A program made the position numbers and the translations under genes. This document shows positions 36,547-45,126 of a DNA stretch of 64,000 nt, piece after piece; the stretch's first letter is position 1; each line of letters starts with the position of its first letter. Origin of the DNA: Psychroflexus torquis ATCC 700755 (GTDB taxonomy: Bacteria > Bacteroidota > Bacteroidia > Flavobacteriales > Flavobacteriaceae); assembly GCF_000153485.2 (NCBI RefSeq), contig NC_018721.1:744001-808000 (forward strand), written 5' to 3'. The notes beneath the pieces were generated by a model. That model saw only the letters and a list, made by a program, of their open reading frames with translations, was not told the origin of the DNA and did no database searches.

Positions 36547-36892
36547 CTATCATTCCCATAACCCCTATTCAAAACTTCAGTATAGGGTATATATCTATTT
36601 AGGACGTTGTTTTTATCACAAACTAAACTAACACTTTCACACATAGCATCCAAGGGGACTTATAATTAAACCTCTCAAGATTTTGCATTCAAGATTCTAA
36701 GGCGATGGAAATTTTGCTATTGCAAAATCTGGTAGGCCTTATAATGAAAGTTATGTTTTTGTGTTGCCTGAATAAATAGAGAAAAATCATTTAAAAAAGC
36801 TCAAAGAATCAGTTTTATGAATCCATAAGCCTAGACTACAAGTGTTTCAAATTAAAGTAGAAAAGAGTTGTTTTTTACCTCAGTTCTTTGTT
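36547..36892 (-). repeat. Intercassette element: U plus B module
   Basis: U edge ATCATTCCCATAACCCC, B end CCTCAGTTCTTTGTTAGC. The terminator-like part is at 36793-36830. This element follows an A-type element around the same gene, showing that A and B are freely combined with U. Confidence 0.8.
36793..36830 (-). terminator. B-module terminator (example)
   Basis: In gene direction GCTTATGGATTCA and TGATTCTTTGAGC pair imperfectly around AAAAC and are followed by TTTTTT, the form of an intrinsic terminator. The same stem and T-tract occur in all nine B modules, about 80-100 bp after each gene end. Confidence 0.6.
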
Positions 36893-37022
36893 AGCTGCTG
36901 TGGTTTAATTCGAGAAAACACGAACTAGCAATGTATTAGTCTACCTATTTATTCCGTAACGTGTTCAAAAAGGCACATTTTATTGGGTAGATTCAAGGTA
37001 TAGGTATCATAACTTGGAATCG

Positions 37023-37685
37023 TTACGCCAAACCAAAGTAAATACAAATTAAAGCAATGGTGTCAAAAAAAGCATGTACAGCAATAATAAACCATAAATC
37101 GTATTTACGCAAGTAGAATATCAGGGCCAAGAGTGCTCCGACAATCCCTGTAACAAGTTGCCCTGTAATTCCTTGTTGACTATGCATAAAACCAAAGAAA
37201 CAAGCAAATAGAACAATATTAAGCACAATGCTGACTTTGCTTTCTCCTAAGAATTTTACAAATTGTCGCATAAAATAACCACGAAAGATAATTTCTTCTC
37301 CAAACGCCGTAGCACTCCACACTAATAATAAAGCAATTAAACAGGCAGGGAGATTTCCTCTCAACTGATCAAAACTTGTGTAATCTATAGGAGCTCCTGT
37401 GAGTTTTGTAATTCCAGGAACCAATGCAAAGACATAAAAAGCAAAGAGTCCTAGTGCAACTAATGGAGCAAGTACAAAGATATTTTTAAATGTGAATTTT
37501 TCACGTTGAAATCCAAGTGCTGAAAATGGTTTTGCTTTGTATTCTATATAATTCGCTATAATGATTAATATAGAAATAATGATATTTTCTACGTAACTAA
37601 TACGCACTGGTCCAAACCATAAAAAGCAGATGATTATAAAGGTAATTAATGGAATTAATGTTTGTCTTAAGGTAATTTTATTCAT
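37023..37685 (-). CDS. CPBP-family intramembrane metalloprotease
   Basis: The 220-residue membrane protein has the CPBP (Abi) motifs: EEIIFR (Glu130, Glu131, Arg135), FMH (His168) and HAFFD (His204, Asp208), within about seven hydrophobic helices. These proteases cleave within membranes; relatives process CaaX proteins or peptides or give bacteriocin self-protection. It shares a cassette with a membrane-bound LytTR regulator (126 bp upstream), a combination typical of peptide or bacteriocin-linked regulation. Confidence 0.9.
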   Translation of the reverse strand: MNKITLRQTLIPLITFIIICFLWFGPVRISYVENIIISILIIIANYIEYKAKPFSALGFQREKFTFKNIFVLAPLVALGLFAFYVFALVPGITKLTGAPIDYTSFDQLRGNLPACLIALLLVWSATAFGEEIIFRGYFMRQFVKFLGESKVSIVLNIVLFACFFGFMHSQQGITGQLVTGIVGALLALIFYLRKYDLWFIIAVHAFFDTIALICIYFGLA

Positions 37686-37810
37686 TGTTTTCTGATTTTA
37701 AATCTTAAACGAAATAATGAACAAATTCTTGAAATACCCCTTTAAATACTTATGTTTTTACCGAATGGTCGTTAATTTATAACTGAATAGTCGATAGTTT
37801 TTGGCCTCTT

Positions 37811-38647
37811 TTATTGAAACCAATCTATAAATGCTTTTCGCTTGTAACGACTGATCATGATTTCAGCAATCGTATCGTTTACAGTGGAAACTTTTAACCT
37901 AATACGCAACTTACCATTTTCAATTTTTTCAATTTGATCTACAGCATCTTTGTGAATGATAATTTGCCGATTGGCTCTAAAAAACAATTGATCATTTATT
38001 TTTTCTTCGAGCTCGTTCAATGTAAAATCGGTATTAATTTTTGTGCCATCACTTTGGAGAGTATATACAATTTTGTTTTCGCTGTAAAAGCACGCAATAT
38101 TTTCATAGCGAAGCTTAATTATTTTCGCGCCGCTTTCAATGGTGATTTCAGCATCTTTTATAGATAACTTATACAAATTGTATATGTCTTGTGCATACCA
38201 TAAACCTATGAGAATAAAACTCAGTAATAAGGTAATTAGCAATCCAATTAATAAATAATAGAACTCTGTCTGTCCACCTGCAACTATATTGAAAATAATA
38301 TTTACAGGAAAATACATGATTGTAATATATCCTAGAGTAGAAGCCATATACCATGTGATAGTGACAATTTCTACTTTTTTAGAGAAATACTTTTTCTTGT
38401 AAAATTTTAAATTAAGATGCGCTATGATACCAATGAGAATAGACAAAGCAATAGACGACAGAAAACCTTCTATAGGAAATCTATACGATTCACCGTCTGG
38501 AAAACTTTCGCGCTTAGTTAAATGATTTAGCACTAAAAATAAAATCATCAATACAATTGCTTTCTGAAACCAACGCCAAGCAGAACTATAAAAAAATGTA
38601 TGCCATACTTTTTTTTGTATAGCCTTGGCTGGTTGTATCTTATTCAT
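37811..38647 (-). CDS. Membrane-anchored LytTR DNA-binding protein
   Basis: The 278-residue protein has four hydrophobic helices in the first ~165 residues and a C-terminal LytTR domain (IKLRYENIACFYSENKIVYT, LNELEEKINDQLFFRANRQIIIHKDAVDQI). This is the HPK7/LytTR-only type of Bacteroidota regulator without a receiver domain. It probably controls its neighbour, the CPBP protease, from the membrane. Between them (37686-37810), AACGACCATTCGG and CGACTATTCAG are possible LytTR direct repeats in gene direction. Confidence 0.88.
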   Translation of the reverse strand: MNKIQPAKAIQKKVWHTFFYSSAWRWFQKAIVLMILFLVLNHLTKRESFPDGESYRFPIEGFLSSIALSILIGIIAHLNLKFYKKKYFSKKVEIVTITWYMASTLGYITIMYFPVNIIFNIVAGGQTEFYYLLIGLLITLLLSFILIGLWYAQDIYNLYKLSIKDAEITIESGAKIIKLRYENIACFYSENKIVYTLQSDGTKINTDFTLNELEEKINDQLFFRANRQIIIHKDAVDQIEKIENGKLRIRLKVSTVNDTIAEIMISRYKRKAFIDWFQ

Positions 38648-38706
38648 GAATAAGCGGATATTTTTTTGTTAAGATATATTTGAATTAGAATGCTTTTTTG
38701 CCGTTG

Positions 38707-38757
38707 CATATAGCGTTTAGTATATGGCGCGTTTTAATGCCCTATATATATTGTTGT
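38707..38757 (-). other. Compact attC-like junction
   Basis: Plus strand TAGCGTTTAGTATATGGC ... GCCCTATATATATTGTTG; TATATGGC and GCCCTATATA pair around a ten-base loop. The edges GTTGTAAATAG (38753) and GTTGTAGGTAAT (leftwards from 39060) bound the small gene to the right. Confidence 0.45.
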
Positions 38758-38835
38758 AAATAGTTTTGATATTCTGGATTTCGTATTATTCTGCATTTTA
38801 TCAACACGGAAGATCTAAAAAGCTTATTTCGCCAA

Positions 38836-39000
38836 CTATTGTTTTTTCATAGCATTATAAATAAGTGCATTTTGTAATCCTGCTGCAACTAATAATACAC
38901 CAAATAGATATTTGTAATTTTCTGTACCACTATAGAGATATGAAGCTAAGAGAATTACAACGGCCCATATTATGGCACTTATAATCAGTATATTTTTCAT
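38836..39000 (-). CDS. Small membrane protein, 54 residues
   Basis: The frame from ATG at 39000 gives MKNILIISAIIWAVVILLAS, a charged turn (YSGTENYKYLFG), and a second helix (VLLVAAGLQNALIYNA) ending KKQ. It is a two-helix hairpin protein of a type common in flavobacteria. It forms a cassette of its own, with U starting 58 bp upstream and a compact attC-like site behind. The function is unknown. Confidence 0.65.
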   Translation of the reverse strand: MKNILIISAIIWAVVILLASYLYSGTENYKYLFGVLLVAAGLQNALIYNAMKKQ

Positions 39001-39057
39001 TTTTGAATTTATTTTATTGGGATTACTTATAGTTTAAGTTAGTATTCAATTACCTAC

Positions 39058-39397
39058 AACATACGTATAACCCCTATTCAACTCTTTGGTATAGGGCATA
39101 TATCTATTTAGAGCGTTGTTTTATTATCAACTAAACTAACACTTTCAAATATTTTATCCAAGGGACTTATAATTAAACCTCTCAAGATGCTGCATTCAAG
39201 ATTCTAAAGCAACGGATGTTTTTCTATCACAAAATCTGGAAGGCCCTATTGAAAGTTATGTTTATGTGTTGCCTAAATAAATAGAGAAAAATCAAATAAA
39301 AAAGCTCAAAGAATCAGTTTTACGAATCCATGAGCCTAGACTACTTCTGTTTCAGATTAATAAAAAAAAGAGTTGTTTTTTACCTCAGTTCTTTGTT
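39058..39397 (-). repeat. Intercassette element: U plus B module
   Basis: U edge AACATACGTATAACCCC, B end CCTCAGTTCTTTGTTAGC. In gene direction it follows the frameshifted MORN/TPR gene and leads into the 54-residue gene. Confidence 0.8.
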
Positions 39398-39409
39398 AGC
39401 TGTCTGGCT

Positions 39410-40562
39410 TTATTCTTTACAATGTTTTTCTAATGCTTCTAAAACCATCCCATTATCATCTCCAAATGATACCGCTTTTTTCAAATCCGCACAAATTTTA
39501 TTCAATTCCGATTCTGGTATTTCAATTTCTTTTGAAGCGATTATTTGAATGTCTTTTGTTTTCGATAAAGTCCGACCGTTTCCAAGTTCGTGTTTTCTTA
39601 AAATTGCAAAAGCCCGATTTGAGTATGCATTGGTAAAATAAGGCTCAATTTCGACGGTTTTATTGAAGTCTTTAATTGCCTCGTCAAATTGAAAATCGTT
39701 TAATTTCATAGTGCCTCTTGCAAAATATCCTTCTGCCCAACTTGAGTCCAATTCCAACGCTTTGTCCAGTTTTTTTTATTGCTCCTTTATGGTTTACTTG
39801 TTTGTATAATTCTTGTGATTCGTTATAAAGTTTGAAAAGCTTATCGTTTATTTTGTCTTTTTGATAAACTCCTTTTTTATAAATGTTTTTCCCTTTTTCA
39901 TTTCCTGTTGAATAATAAGAAACAGATTCTCCATCCATTTTCCCGTATTCGTTGAATGTAGTTCGTTGTTTTAATTGCCCATTTGGATGGTACATTTCCC
40001 AAATTCCAATTTCTTTTCCATTTTTAAAATTTCCTTTCTGCATTAAAGTTCCATCATCGTAAAACCTTTGTTCAAGTCCGTTTGAAATTCCGTTCTCGTA
40101 TTCAATTTCGTCTGATACACATCCGTTTATGTGATAGTGTAGGCGTTTGCCCTTTAATTTTCCATTAAATAGAATACCTTCGCCTTGTTTTTTACCAATT
40201 AGGTAATAGTCAATAAATTTTCCTGAATATGTTGATGTACTATTTTTTAGATACCAAGCACCATTTTTTTTGGTCATTATTTTGGTCGACGGAATTGCTT
40301 TAATGCTATCAGGTCTTTTTACATATTCTTTAGTAAATACATAAATAATTCCATCCAAATCTTTGTAACCAGAAGATTCGATTACTTTTTTATCTTTTAC
40401 GACAACTACATTATCAATTTCGTTTTCTGTTAATGTTCCAAAACCTTCTTTTGGTTCTTCGATTACAGGAATTGAATCGACTACGTAAAGGACATTTTCA
40501 TTTTGTCCAAAGCCAATTATTGACGATAAGGTCAATAGTAAAATCATTATTTTGTTTTTCAT
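39410..40562 (-). pseudogene. MORN-plus-TPR secreted protein with a frameshift
   Basis: From 40562 the protein has a signal peptide (LLLTLSSIIGFGQ), MORN-variant repeats (YENGISNGLEQRFYDDGTL, FKNGKEIGIWEMYHPNGQL) and then VNHKGAIKK. Here, at a run of eight A (39770-39777), the frame is lost. One A fewer joins it to LDKALELDSSWAEGYFARGT and further TPR units, ending EALEKHCKE at 39410. The intact product would be about 384 residues. The single-base difference in a homopolymer could be a mutation, phase variation by slippage, or a sequencing error. Confidence 0.75.
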
Positions 40563-40583
40563 TCGTATGTTTTTTCAGCTTGT

Positions 40584-40655
40584 TACCAACGCTCACCTAT
40601 ATGACGGTCATGCCCAGCTTTTGCTAGACATGACCGTCATATAAAATGTTAGGTA
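40584..40655 (-). other. Classical-size attC-like site
   Basis: In gene direction it starts ACCTAAC (fits RYYYAAC) and ends AGCGTTGGT. The inner arms ATATGACGGTCATG (40599-40612) and CATGACCGTCATAT (40629-40642) are perfect complements around a 16-base loop. Size (72 bp), edge bases and the stem are those of an integron attC. The right-hand unit begins and ends with GTTAGGTATCRTG in opposite orientation (40648-40660 and 41071-41083). Confidence 0.65.
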
Positions 40656-40771
40656 TCGTGTTAATGGTTCTCTTGTCCTTTTTTGATTAATCATTAAGCA
40701 ATTAAACACATTGATTTAAGTTTTTTGAATTCACACTCAAATAGTAGGACTCTAATTTGGTATGAAATGCA

Positions 40772-41029
40772 TTATCTGAATTTACTTCTCGCTCTTATTT
40801 CTTTTTGAACTTCCTTTAACTCTGGGTAAATTGTTGCAGGACCACCTAATGTACAAATCGCAATTGTTAATATTGCCCAGTCCATTTCTTTACCATTCAG
40901 ATAATCTCGGATTACAAAGAAAAATAGACCTATGATTAGCGGTATAAAGATTCCGATATACATTTTAAGGCTCTTTTCTTTTTTCTTCACTTGTTCAAGA
41001 GACAATTCTTGCAATTTTGGTTTTTCCAT
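40772..41029 (-). CDS. Hypothetical two-helix membrane protein
   Basis: The 85-residue product has a charged helical start (PKLQELSLEQVKKKEKSLKM), a helix at about 28-43, a short loop, a second helix (WAILTIAICTLGGPATIY) and a basic helical end. No family is recognised. It is a single-gene cassette of 436 bp bounded by 13-base inverted ends with one mismatch, the clearest unit in the window. Confidence 0.65.
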   Translation of the reverse strand: MEKPKLQELSLEQVKKKEKSLKMYIGIFIPLIIGLFFFVIRDYLNGKEMDWAILTIAICTLGGPATIYPELKEVQKEIRARSKFR

Positions 41030-41080
41030 TTTACGATAGTTATAATTTTAGCGGTTGTTTATTTTTTCTTCATGATACCT

Positions 41081-41489
41081 AACATCCTCATAACCCTATT
41101 CAAATCCTCTGTATAGGATATATACATATTTAGGACGTTGTTTTATTTTTTATCTAAACTAACACTTTTGTATACTTTATCCAAGGGACTTCTAATTAAC
41201 CATTAAAATACTGCATTCAAGATTCTAAGGTGACGTAGGTTTGACAATACTAATCGTTTATTTTTTCTTTATAGGCCATATGTAAGTTTACATCATCTTC
41301 ACTTCCGTAATTATTTTCAGGGACACTATTTATTTTAATGAATAATTACTGTCATAAAGGTACTTCCCTATTTGGAAAGCACTCTAAAACAATCTTTTCC
41401 TCTTGTAAGGTTCTTGCCAACTCATCGAATTTCCCCTTACCAGCAATCCCGGAGCAGTCAACAAATCATTTAGCGGTCTCCGCTGGCAC
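41081..41489 (-). repeat. Intercassette element: U plus short-ended A module
   Basis: U edge AACATCCTCATAACCC; A module ends in the short form AGCGGTCTCCGCTGGCAC, without the CATATGCTTAGTT end. The same short end occurs at ~19660. The next gene's TAG stop overlaps its last base pairs. Confidence 0.75.
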
Positions 41490-42310
41490 TATTTTTCAGT
41501 TCCTTCCAACATTTTTTGAAGTTCAGAATTTGTCTTTTCTCCAATAATATCAGTTAGTTCCCCTGTTACGTTGTTGTATTTTTTAATGATAGTTGGCTCA
41601 TTCAAATCCTCATATTTCCCATCATTATTTTTGTCAATTCCGAAACTTACAATCAAGTCTTTACTTTCATTTAAAAACTTATAAGAAACAATATCCATTT
41701 CCTCATTCTCTATTTTTTTTAATCTCTTTTCGCTTAATGAATAAATATAAAGTGATTTAAAATCTGATAAATTTATAACACCATCTTTGTACGTGTCTTT
41801 TTCAGCAACTTTAAATAACAAAAGGATATCGTCAACAAAATATTCCACTTTTATGTCATTGAAGTTAACTCTTTTCTCAAATAGTTTGTTGGTCAAATTA
41901 TTTTTTTGATTGTAAATAATCAGATTGTTATAAGAGCCATAGAATCGTCTTGAATATCTACTATCTTCAGAATCATACCCTTTTCTAATACTTAGAAGAC
42001 CATTAATGTTTTCTGCTTCATTTAAGTTTTTATGAGAAACAGGAATTATGTATACTGAATTTAAAGTGTCAATCAGTTTTGGGTTTTCATAGGATATTAC
42101 TTGTTCTCGTTTATTTTCGTTTTGCAATTCTTCGATTTTCTCATCTGAAAGAATTCCAGTTTCTATATCGTCATCATTGTTAAATCTAAAGAAATCTGAA
42201 ATTGCTGCTCCTCCTATTCCTAAAATTGAAACAATTACTAAAATAATAGCAAGTGTTCCAAGAATTGCTAGAATTTTTTGATTGTAATTTTTTACTTTCT
42301 CTATTTTCAT
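41489..42310 (-). CDS. Hypothetical membrane-anchored protein
   Basis: The 273-residue protein has a single transmembrane helix (about residues 14-33, ILGTLAIILVIVSILGIGG) and a soluble domain rich in Asn, Lys and Glu. A segment reading FGIDKNNDGKYEDLNEPTI resembles an EF-hand-like calcium loop (D-x-N-x-D-G). No family is recognised. The 3' end is fused to an A module. Confidence 0.65.
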   Translation of the reverse strand: MKIEKVKNYNQKILAILGTLAIILVIVSILGIGGAAISDFFRFNNDDDIETGILSDEKIEELQNENKREQVISYENPKLIDTLNSVYIIPVSHKNLNEAENINGLLSIRKGYDSEDSRYSRRFYGSYNNLIIYNQKNNLTNKLFEKRVNFNDIKVEYFVDDILLLFKVAEKDTYKDGVINLSDFKSLYIYSLSEKRLKKIENEEMDIVSYKFLNESKDLIVSFGIDKNNDGKYEDLNEPTIIKKYNNVTGELTDIIGEKTNSELQKMLEGTEK

Positions 42311-42335
42311 TTATCGTTCGGTTTTAATGAAGTAC

Positions 42336-42674
42336 AACATCCCCATAACCCCTATTCAAATCCTCAGTATAGGTCATATATCTATTTAGGACGTTGTTTT
42401 ATTTTTATCTAAACTAACACTTTCACACATAGTATCCAAGAGCCTTTTAATTGACCACTGAAGATGCTGTATTCAAGATTCTGAAGCAGCAGATGTTTAC
42501 AATTACAAAATATGGTAGGCCTTATGATGAAAGTTACATTTCTGTGTTGCTTAAATAGATAGCGAAAAATCAATTAAAAAAGCTCAAAGAATCAGTTATA
42601 TGATTCCATGAGCCTAGACTACTCCTGTTTTAAATTAAAGTAGAAAAGAGTTGTTTTTGACCTCAGTTTTTGTT
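42336..42674 (-). repeat. Intercassette element: U plus B module
   Basis: U edge AACATCCCCATAACCCC, B end CCTCAGTTTTTGTTGTAG. The right unit begins GTTGAGGC and ends with the complement of GTTGTAGACC. Confidence 0.8.
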
Positions 42675-42687
42675 GTAGACCGTGTAT

Positions 42688-43206
42688 TTATTTTGTGATA
42701 GCTGAATTCTCGGCAACAGGAGTAATAGTTGCAAATTCATTAGAGTATGTTACTTTCCACGAATCATCAATCTTTTTAAAAACTAATGTTGCTGCAAATG
42801 GATCTATTTTGAATTGCTGCTTGTCTTTAAATGTTGCATGTCCTGTTCCAATAAAAGTCATAATGACATTCTTCTTGTCAATATATGTAAATAGAATGCG
42901 GGTTTCATTGTATTTTTGATGGTCCACTGCACCAAAATATTCTTTATTTGATTTGATAAAACCAGTATAATCAGCAAGTACTCCATTGCTAATAGCAATA
43001 AATTCAGGACTATTTAAGTAAGGTTCGGTTGCTTTTTCAAAATTTCCAGCTTCACTATTCTCAACAATTTGATTAATTACCACTTCAACTTCCATTTTAA
43101 TAGTTGCTTTATCTTGGTCACTTAATACTTCTATTTTTTTTGTATCACACGATGCAAGTAATAAAGATGCTAGAGTCAGGATTGTCAGAGTTAATTTTTT
43201 CATCAT
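42688..43206 (-). CDS. SnoaL/NTF2-like lipoprotein
   Basis: The 172-residue product has a lipoprotein signal (LTLASLLLASC, Cys19) and then the NTF2-like cone-fold pattern of the DUF4440/SnoaL group: a long helix (IKMEVEVVINQIVENSEAG), EPYLNSPEFIAISNGVL, and paired strands ending DDSWKVTYSNEF. It may bind a small ligand in the periplasm. It is a single-gene cassette. Confidence 0.75.
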   Translation of the reverse strand: MMKKLTLTILTLASLLLASCDTKKIEVLSDQDKATIKMEVEVVINQIVENSEAGNFEKATEPYLNSPEFIAISNGVLADYTGFIKSNKEYFGAVDHQKYNETRILFTYIDKKNVIMTFIGTGHATFKDKQQFKIDPFAATLVFKKIDDSWKVTYSNEFATITPVAENSAITK

Positions 43207-43248
43207 TATGAATTTTTGTGGTTAATATAAATAGTTTTAAATAGCCTC

Positions 43249-43675
43249 AACATCCGTATAACCCCTATTCAAATCCTCAGTATAGGGTATATATCTATTT
43301 AGAACGTTGTTTTATTTTTATCTAAACTAACACTTTCACACATAGTATCCAAGAGCCTTTTAATTAACCACTGAAGATGCTGCATTCAAGATTATATAGC
43401 TACGCAGGATTGCAAATACTACTCACTTATTTTTCCCTTTTAGGGCAAACGTAGGTTTTGTGATTTTCACTTGCGCAATTATTTTAAGGGCATTATTTAT
43501 TTTCAAAAATAATGAGTGGAATAAAGGTATTTCCCCATTTGGATAGCAGTTTAAAAACGACCTTCTCATCTTGTAAGGTTCTTGCCTACTCATCGAATTC
43601 CCCCTTATCTAAAAATCATGAATCAGTTAACAAATCATATAGCGTTGGCCTGTCGGCACGCCATATGATTAGTTG
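43249..43675 (-). repeat. Intercassette element: U plus A module
   Basis: U edge AACATCCGTATAACCCC; A module with CATTATTTATTTTC/AAAAATAATGAG hairpin and end GCCATATGATTAGTTGTTG. The coding remnant of A contains stops in this copy. Start (GTTGGCGGTAAT) and end (GTTGTTGCCCATAAT) of the right unit are partly complementary. Confidence 0.8.
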
Positions 43676-43726
43676 TTGCCCATAATACTTCTACATACTA
43701 CTAGACAATACATTCTTCCTATTAGT

Positions 43727-44314
43727 TTATTCAGTTCGTTTCTCTTGGTCATTTATGCTTAAAAAATGAATTGCGATTAACAATTTTATGTTCGGATTTT
43801 CTAAATCAAAACTCTCTTTGTTCGTGTAAATCCATTGCTGTAATAAAGCTGAACTCTCAAAATCGCCAGAAGCAATTAATCGTTCGGCATATTTCTTTAC
43901 AAACTTATTTTCTTGACCAACTGCAAGTAAAAAATCCGCATATTTTCCTTCAACACCTTTTGGGCAAAGCGATTGATATTTTTCGTTAGTCTTTAATTTT
44001 GTTGTTTTGCAAAAGTTCCAAATTTCGTTGAATGTTTTTTCACCAATTGATTTATATAGTTCTTTCTGCAACTGAAAATCGATAAACTTAAAAATCGGTT
44101 TATAACCAAAATCAATCAAGTTCGGGAGAATTGGCTCGAAACAATTTTTGAAATCAGTTTGGTTAGTTTTGCAGATTTGGCTCTCAAAAAACTCAGTTAT
44201 TTTTTGTAAATCCGCAATTTGGTCGGCTGAAAAATGAGCTTTTAATTCAGGGGTTGAGTACTGGCTTTTGCAAGACAAATTTAAAATCAGAATAAGTAAA
44301 ATTAATTTTCTCAA
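43727..44314 (-). CDS. Hypothetical lipoprotein
   Basis: The protein is mostly helical, with regularly spaced Phe, Lys and Cys residues (CKTNQTDFKNCFEPILPNLI, YQSLCPKGVEGKYADFLLAV). A TTG start at 44314 gives a perfect lipoprotein signal (RKLILLILILNLSC, Cys15). An in-frame ATG at 44377 would put 21 hydrophilic residues before it and is less likely. There is no U element between this gene and the GIY-YIG gene upstream (84 bp away), so the two share a cassette. Confidence 0.65.
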   Translation of the reverse strand: MRKLILLILILNLSCKSQYSTPELKAHFSADQIADLQKITEFFESQICKTNQTDFKNCFEPILPNLIDFGYKPIFKFIDFQLQKELYKSIGEKTFNEIWNFCKTTKLKTNEKYQSLCPKGVEGKYADFLLAVGQENKFVKKYAERLIASGDFESSALLQQWIYTNKESFDLENPNIKLLIAIHFLSINDQEKRTE

Positions 44315-44397
44315 TGTCTTTTTAGTGTCATGGGAAACGTTTAGACTATGCGAAGTATCCCGTAAGGTATTGCACATAGCTTTTCTTGAGTGCTTTT

Positions 44398-45099
44398 TTA
44401 ATTTATTGACTTGGCATAGTCATAACATCTGCTGTTTTCATATTCTGATATGAATTTTTTCAAATCAGCAATTGAAATATTGCATTCGTATGCTACGTCT
44501 TTAGTTTCTATATCTTGCCCTTTTAGTTTTAAAATTGTTTCGCCTAGGATTTGTGTTAATCTATCACCTTGCCAATTTACAGGAAGTTGGCCTTCTTCAT
44601 CAACTATGTTTTTAGATTTAGAGTCATATTTCAAACCTTGTTTTTTAAGTAGTGGTTTTCTTATATTGACAACATCGAGAAAGTTGATTTTATATTTTTC
44701 TGAGATTGCATAGATACTTCTACCTATCTCATTTTCAAATAAGGTTTTGATTTCTTCTTTAATTGAAGAGGCTATCAAATTCTGATTCGTGTTCGTAGTT
44801 TGGCTGATGTTAAACATCTTTATTTCTCCTTTTTTCTTAGACTCATTAATCCAATAGGTTTCTCGTTCGTTGAGCTCTTTAGTTTTAGAAACTACTTCAA
44901 GAATTAAAAAAGAGAAATTAGTGAAACCAAACCGCTTAATTTCTTTATCGATATTTTGTTCATTGCCATCACAATGTTGTCTCCATCTATTAAAAATTCC
45001 AATAGATTGGCCCACATAATAAACTGGTTCTTTATCGCTTTCTTTGATATTAATTCTCTCAATTAAATAGATTCCTTTTATATCTTTCCAAGACGCCAT
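44398..45099 (-). CDS. GIY-YIG endonuclease-domain protein
   Basis: The first ~95 residues of this 233-residue protein form a GIY-YIG domain: GIYLI (from residue 9), YYVGQS (27-32), then NRWRQH with Arg38, Arg40 and His42, and a later Glu in NERETYWI. The C-terminal part is helical, with two HTH-like segments (GRSIYAISEKYKINFLDVVN and DVAYECNISIADLKKF). It could be a small homing-type or restriction-like nuclease. It has its own U leader. Confidence 0.82.
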   Translation of the reverse strand: MASWKDIKGIYLIERINIKESDKEPVYYVGQSIGIFNRWRQHCDGNEQNIDKEIKRFGFTNFSFLILEVVSKTKELNERETYWINESKKKGEIKMFNISQTTNTNQNLIASSIKEEIKTLFENEIGRSIYAISEKYKINFLDVVNIRKPLLKKQGLKYDSKSKNIVDEEGQLPVNWQGDRLTQILGETILKLKGQDIETKDVAYECNISIADLKKFISEYENSRCYDYAKSIN

Positions 45100-45126
45100 T
45101 TTCTTTTTATTTTTTTAATTACCGCC

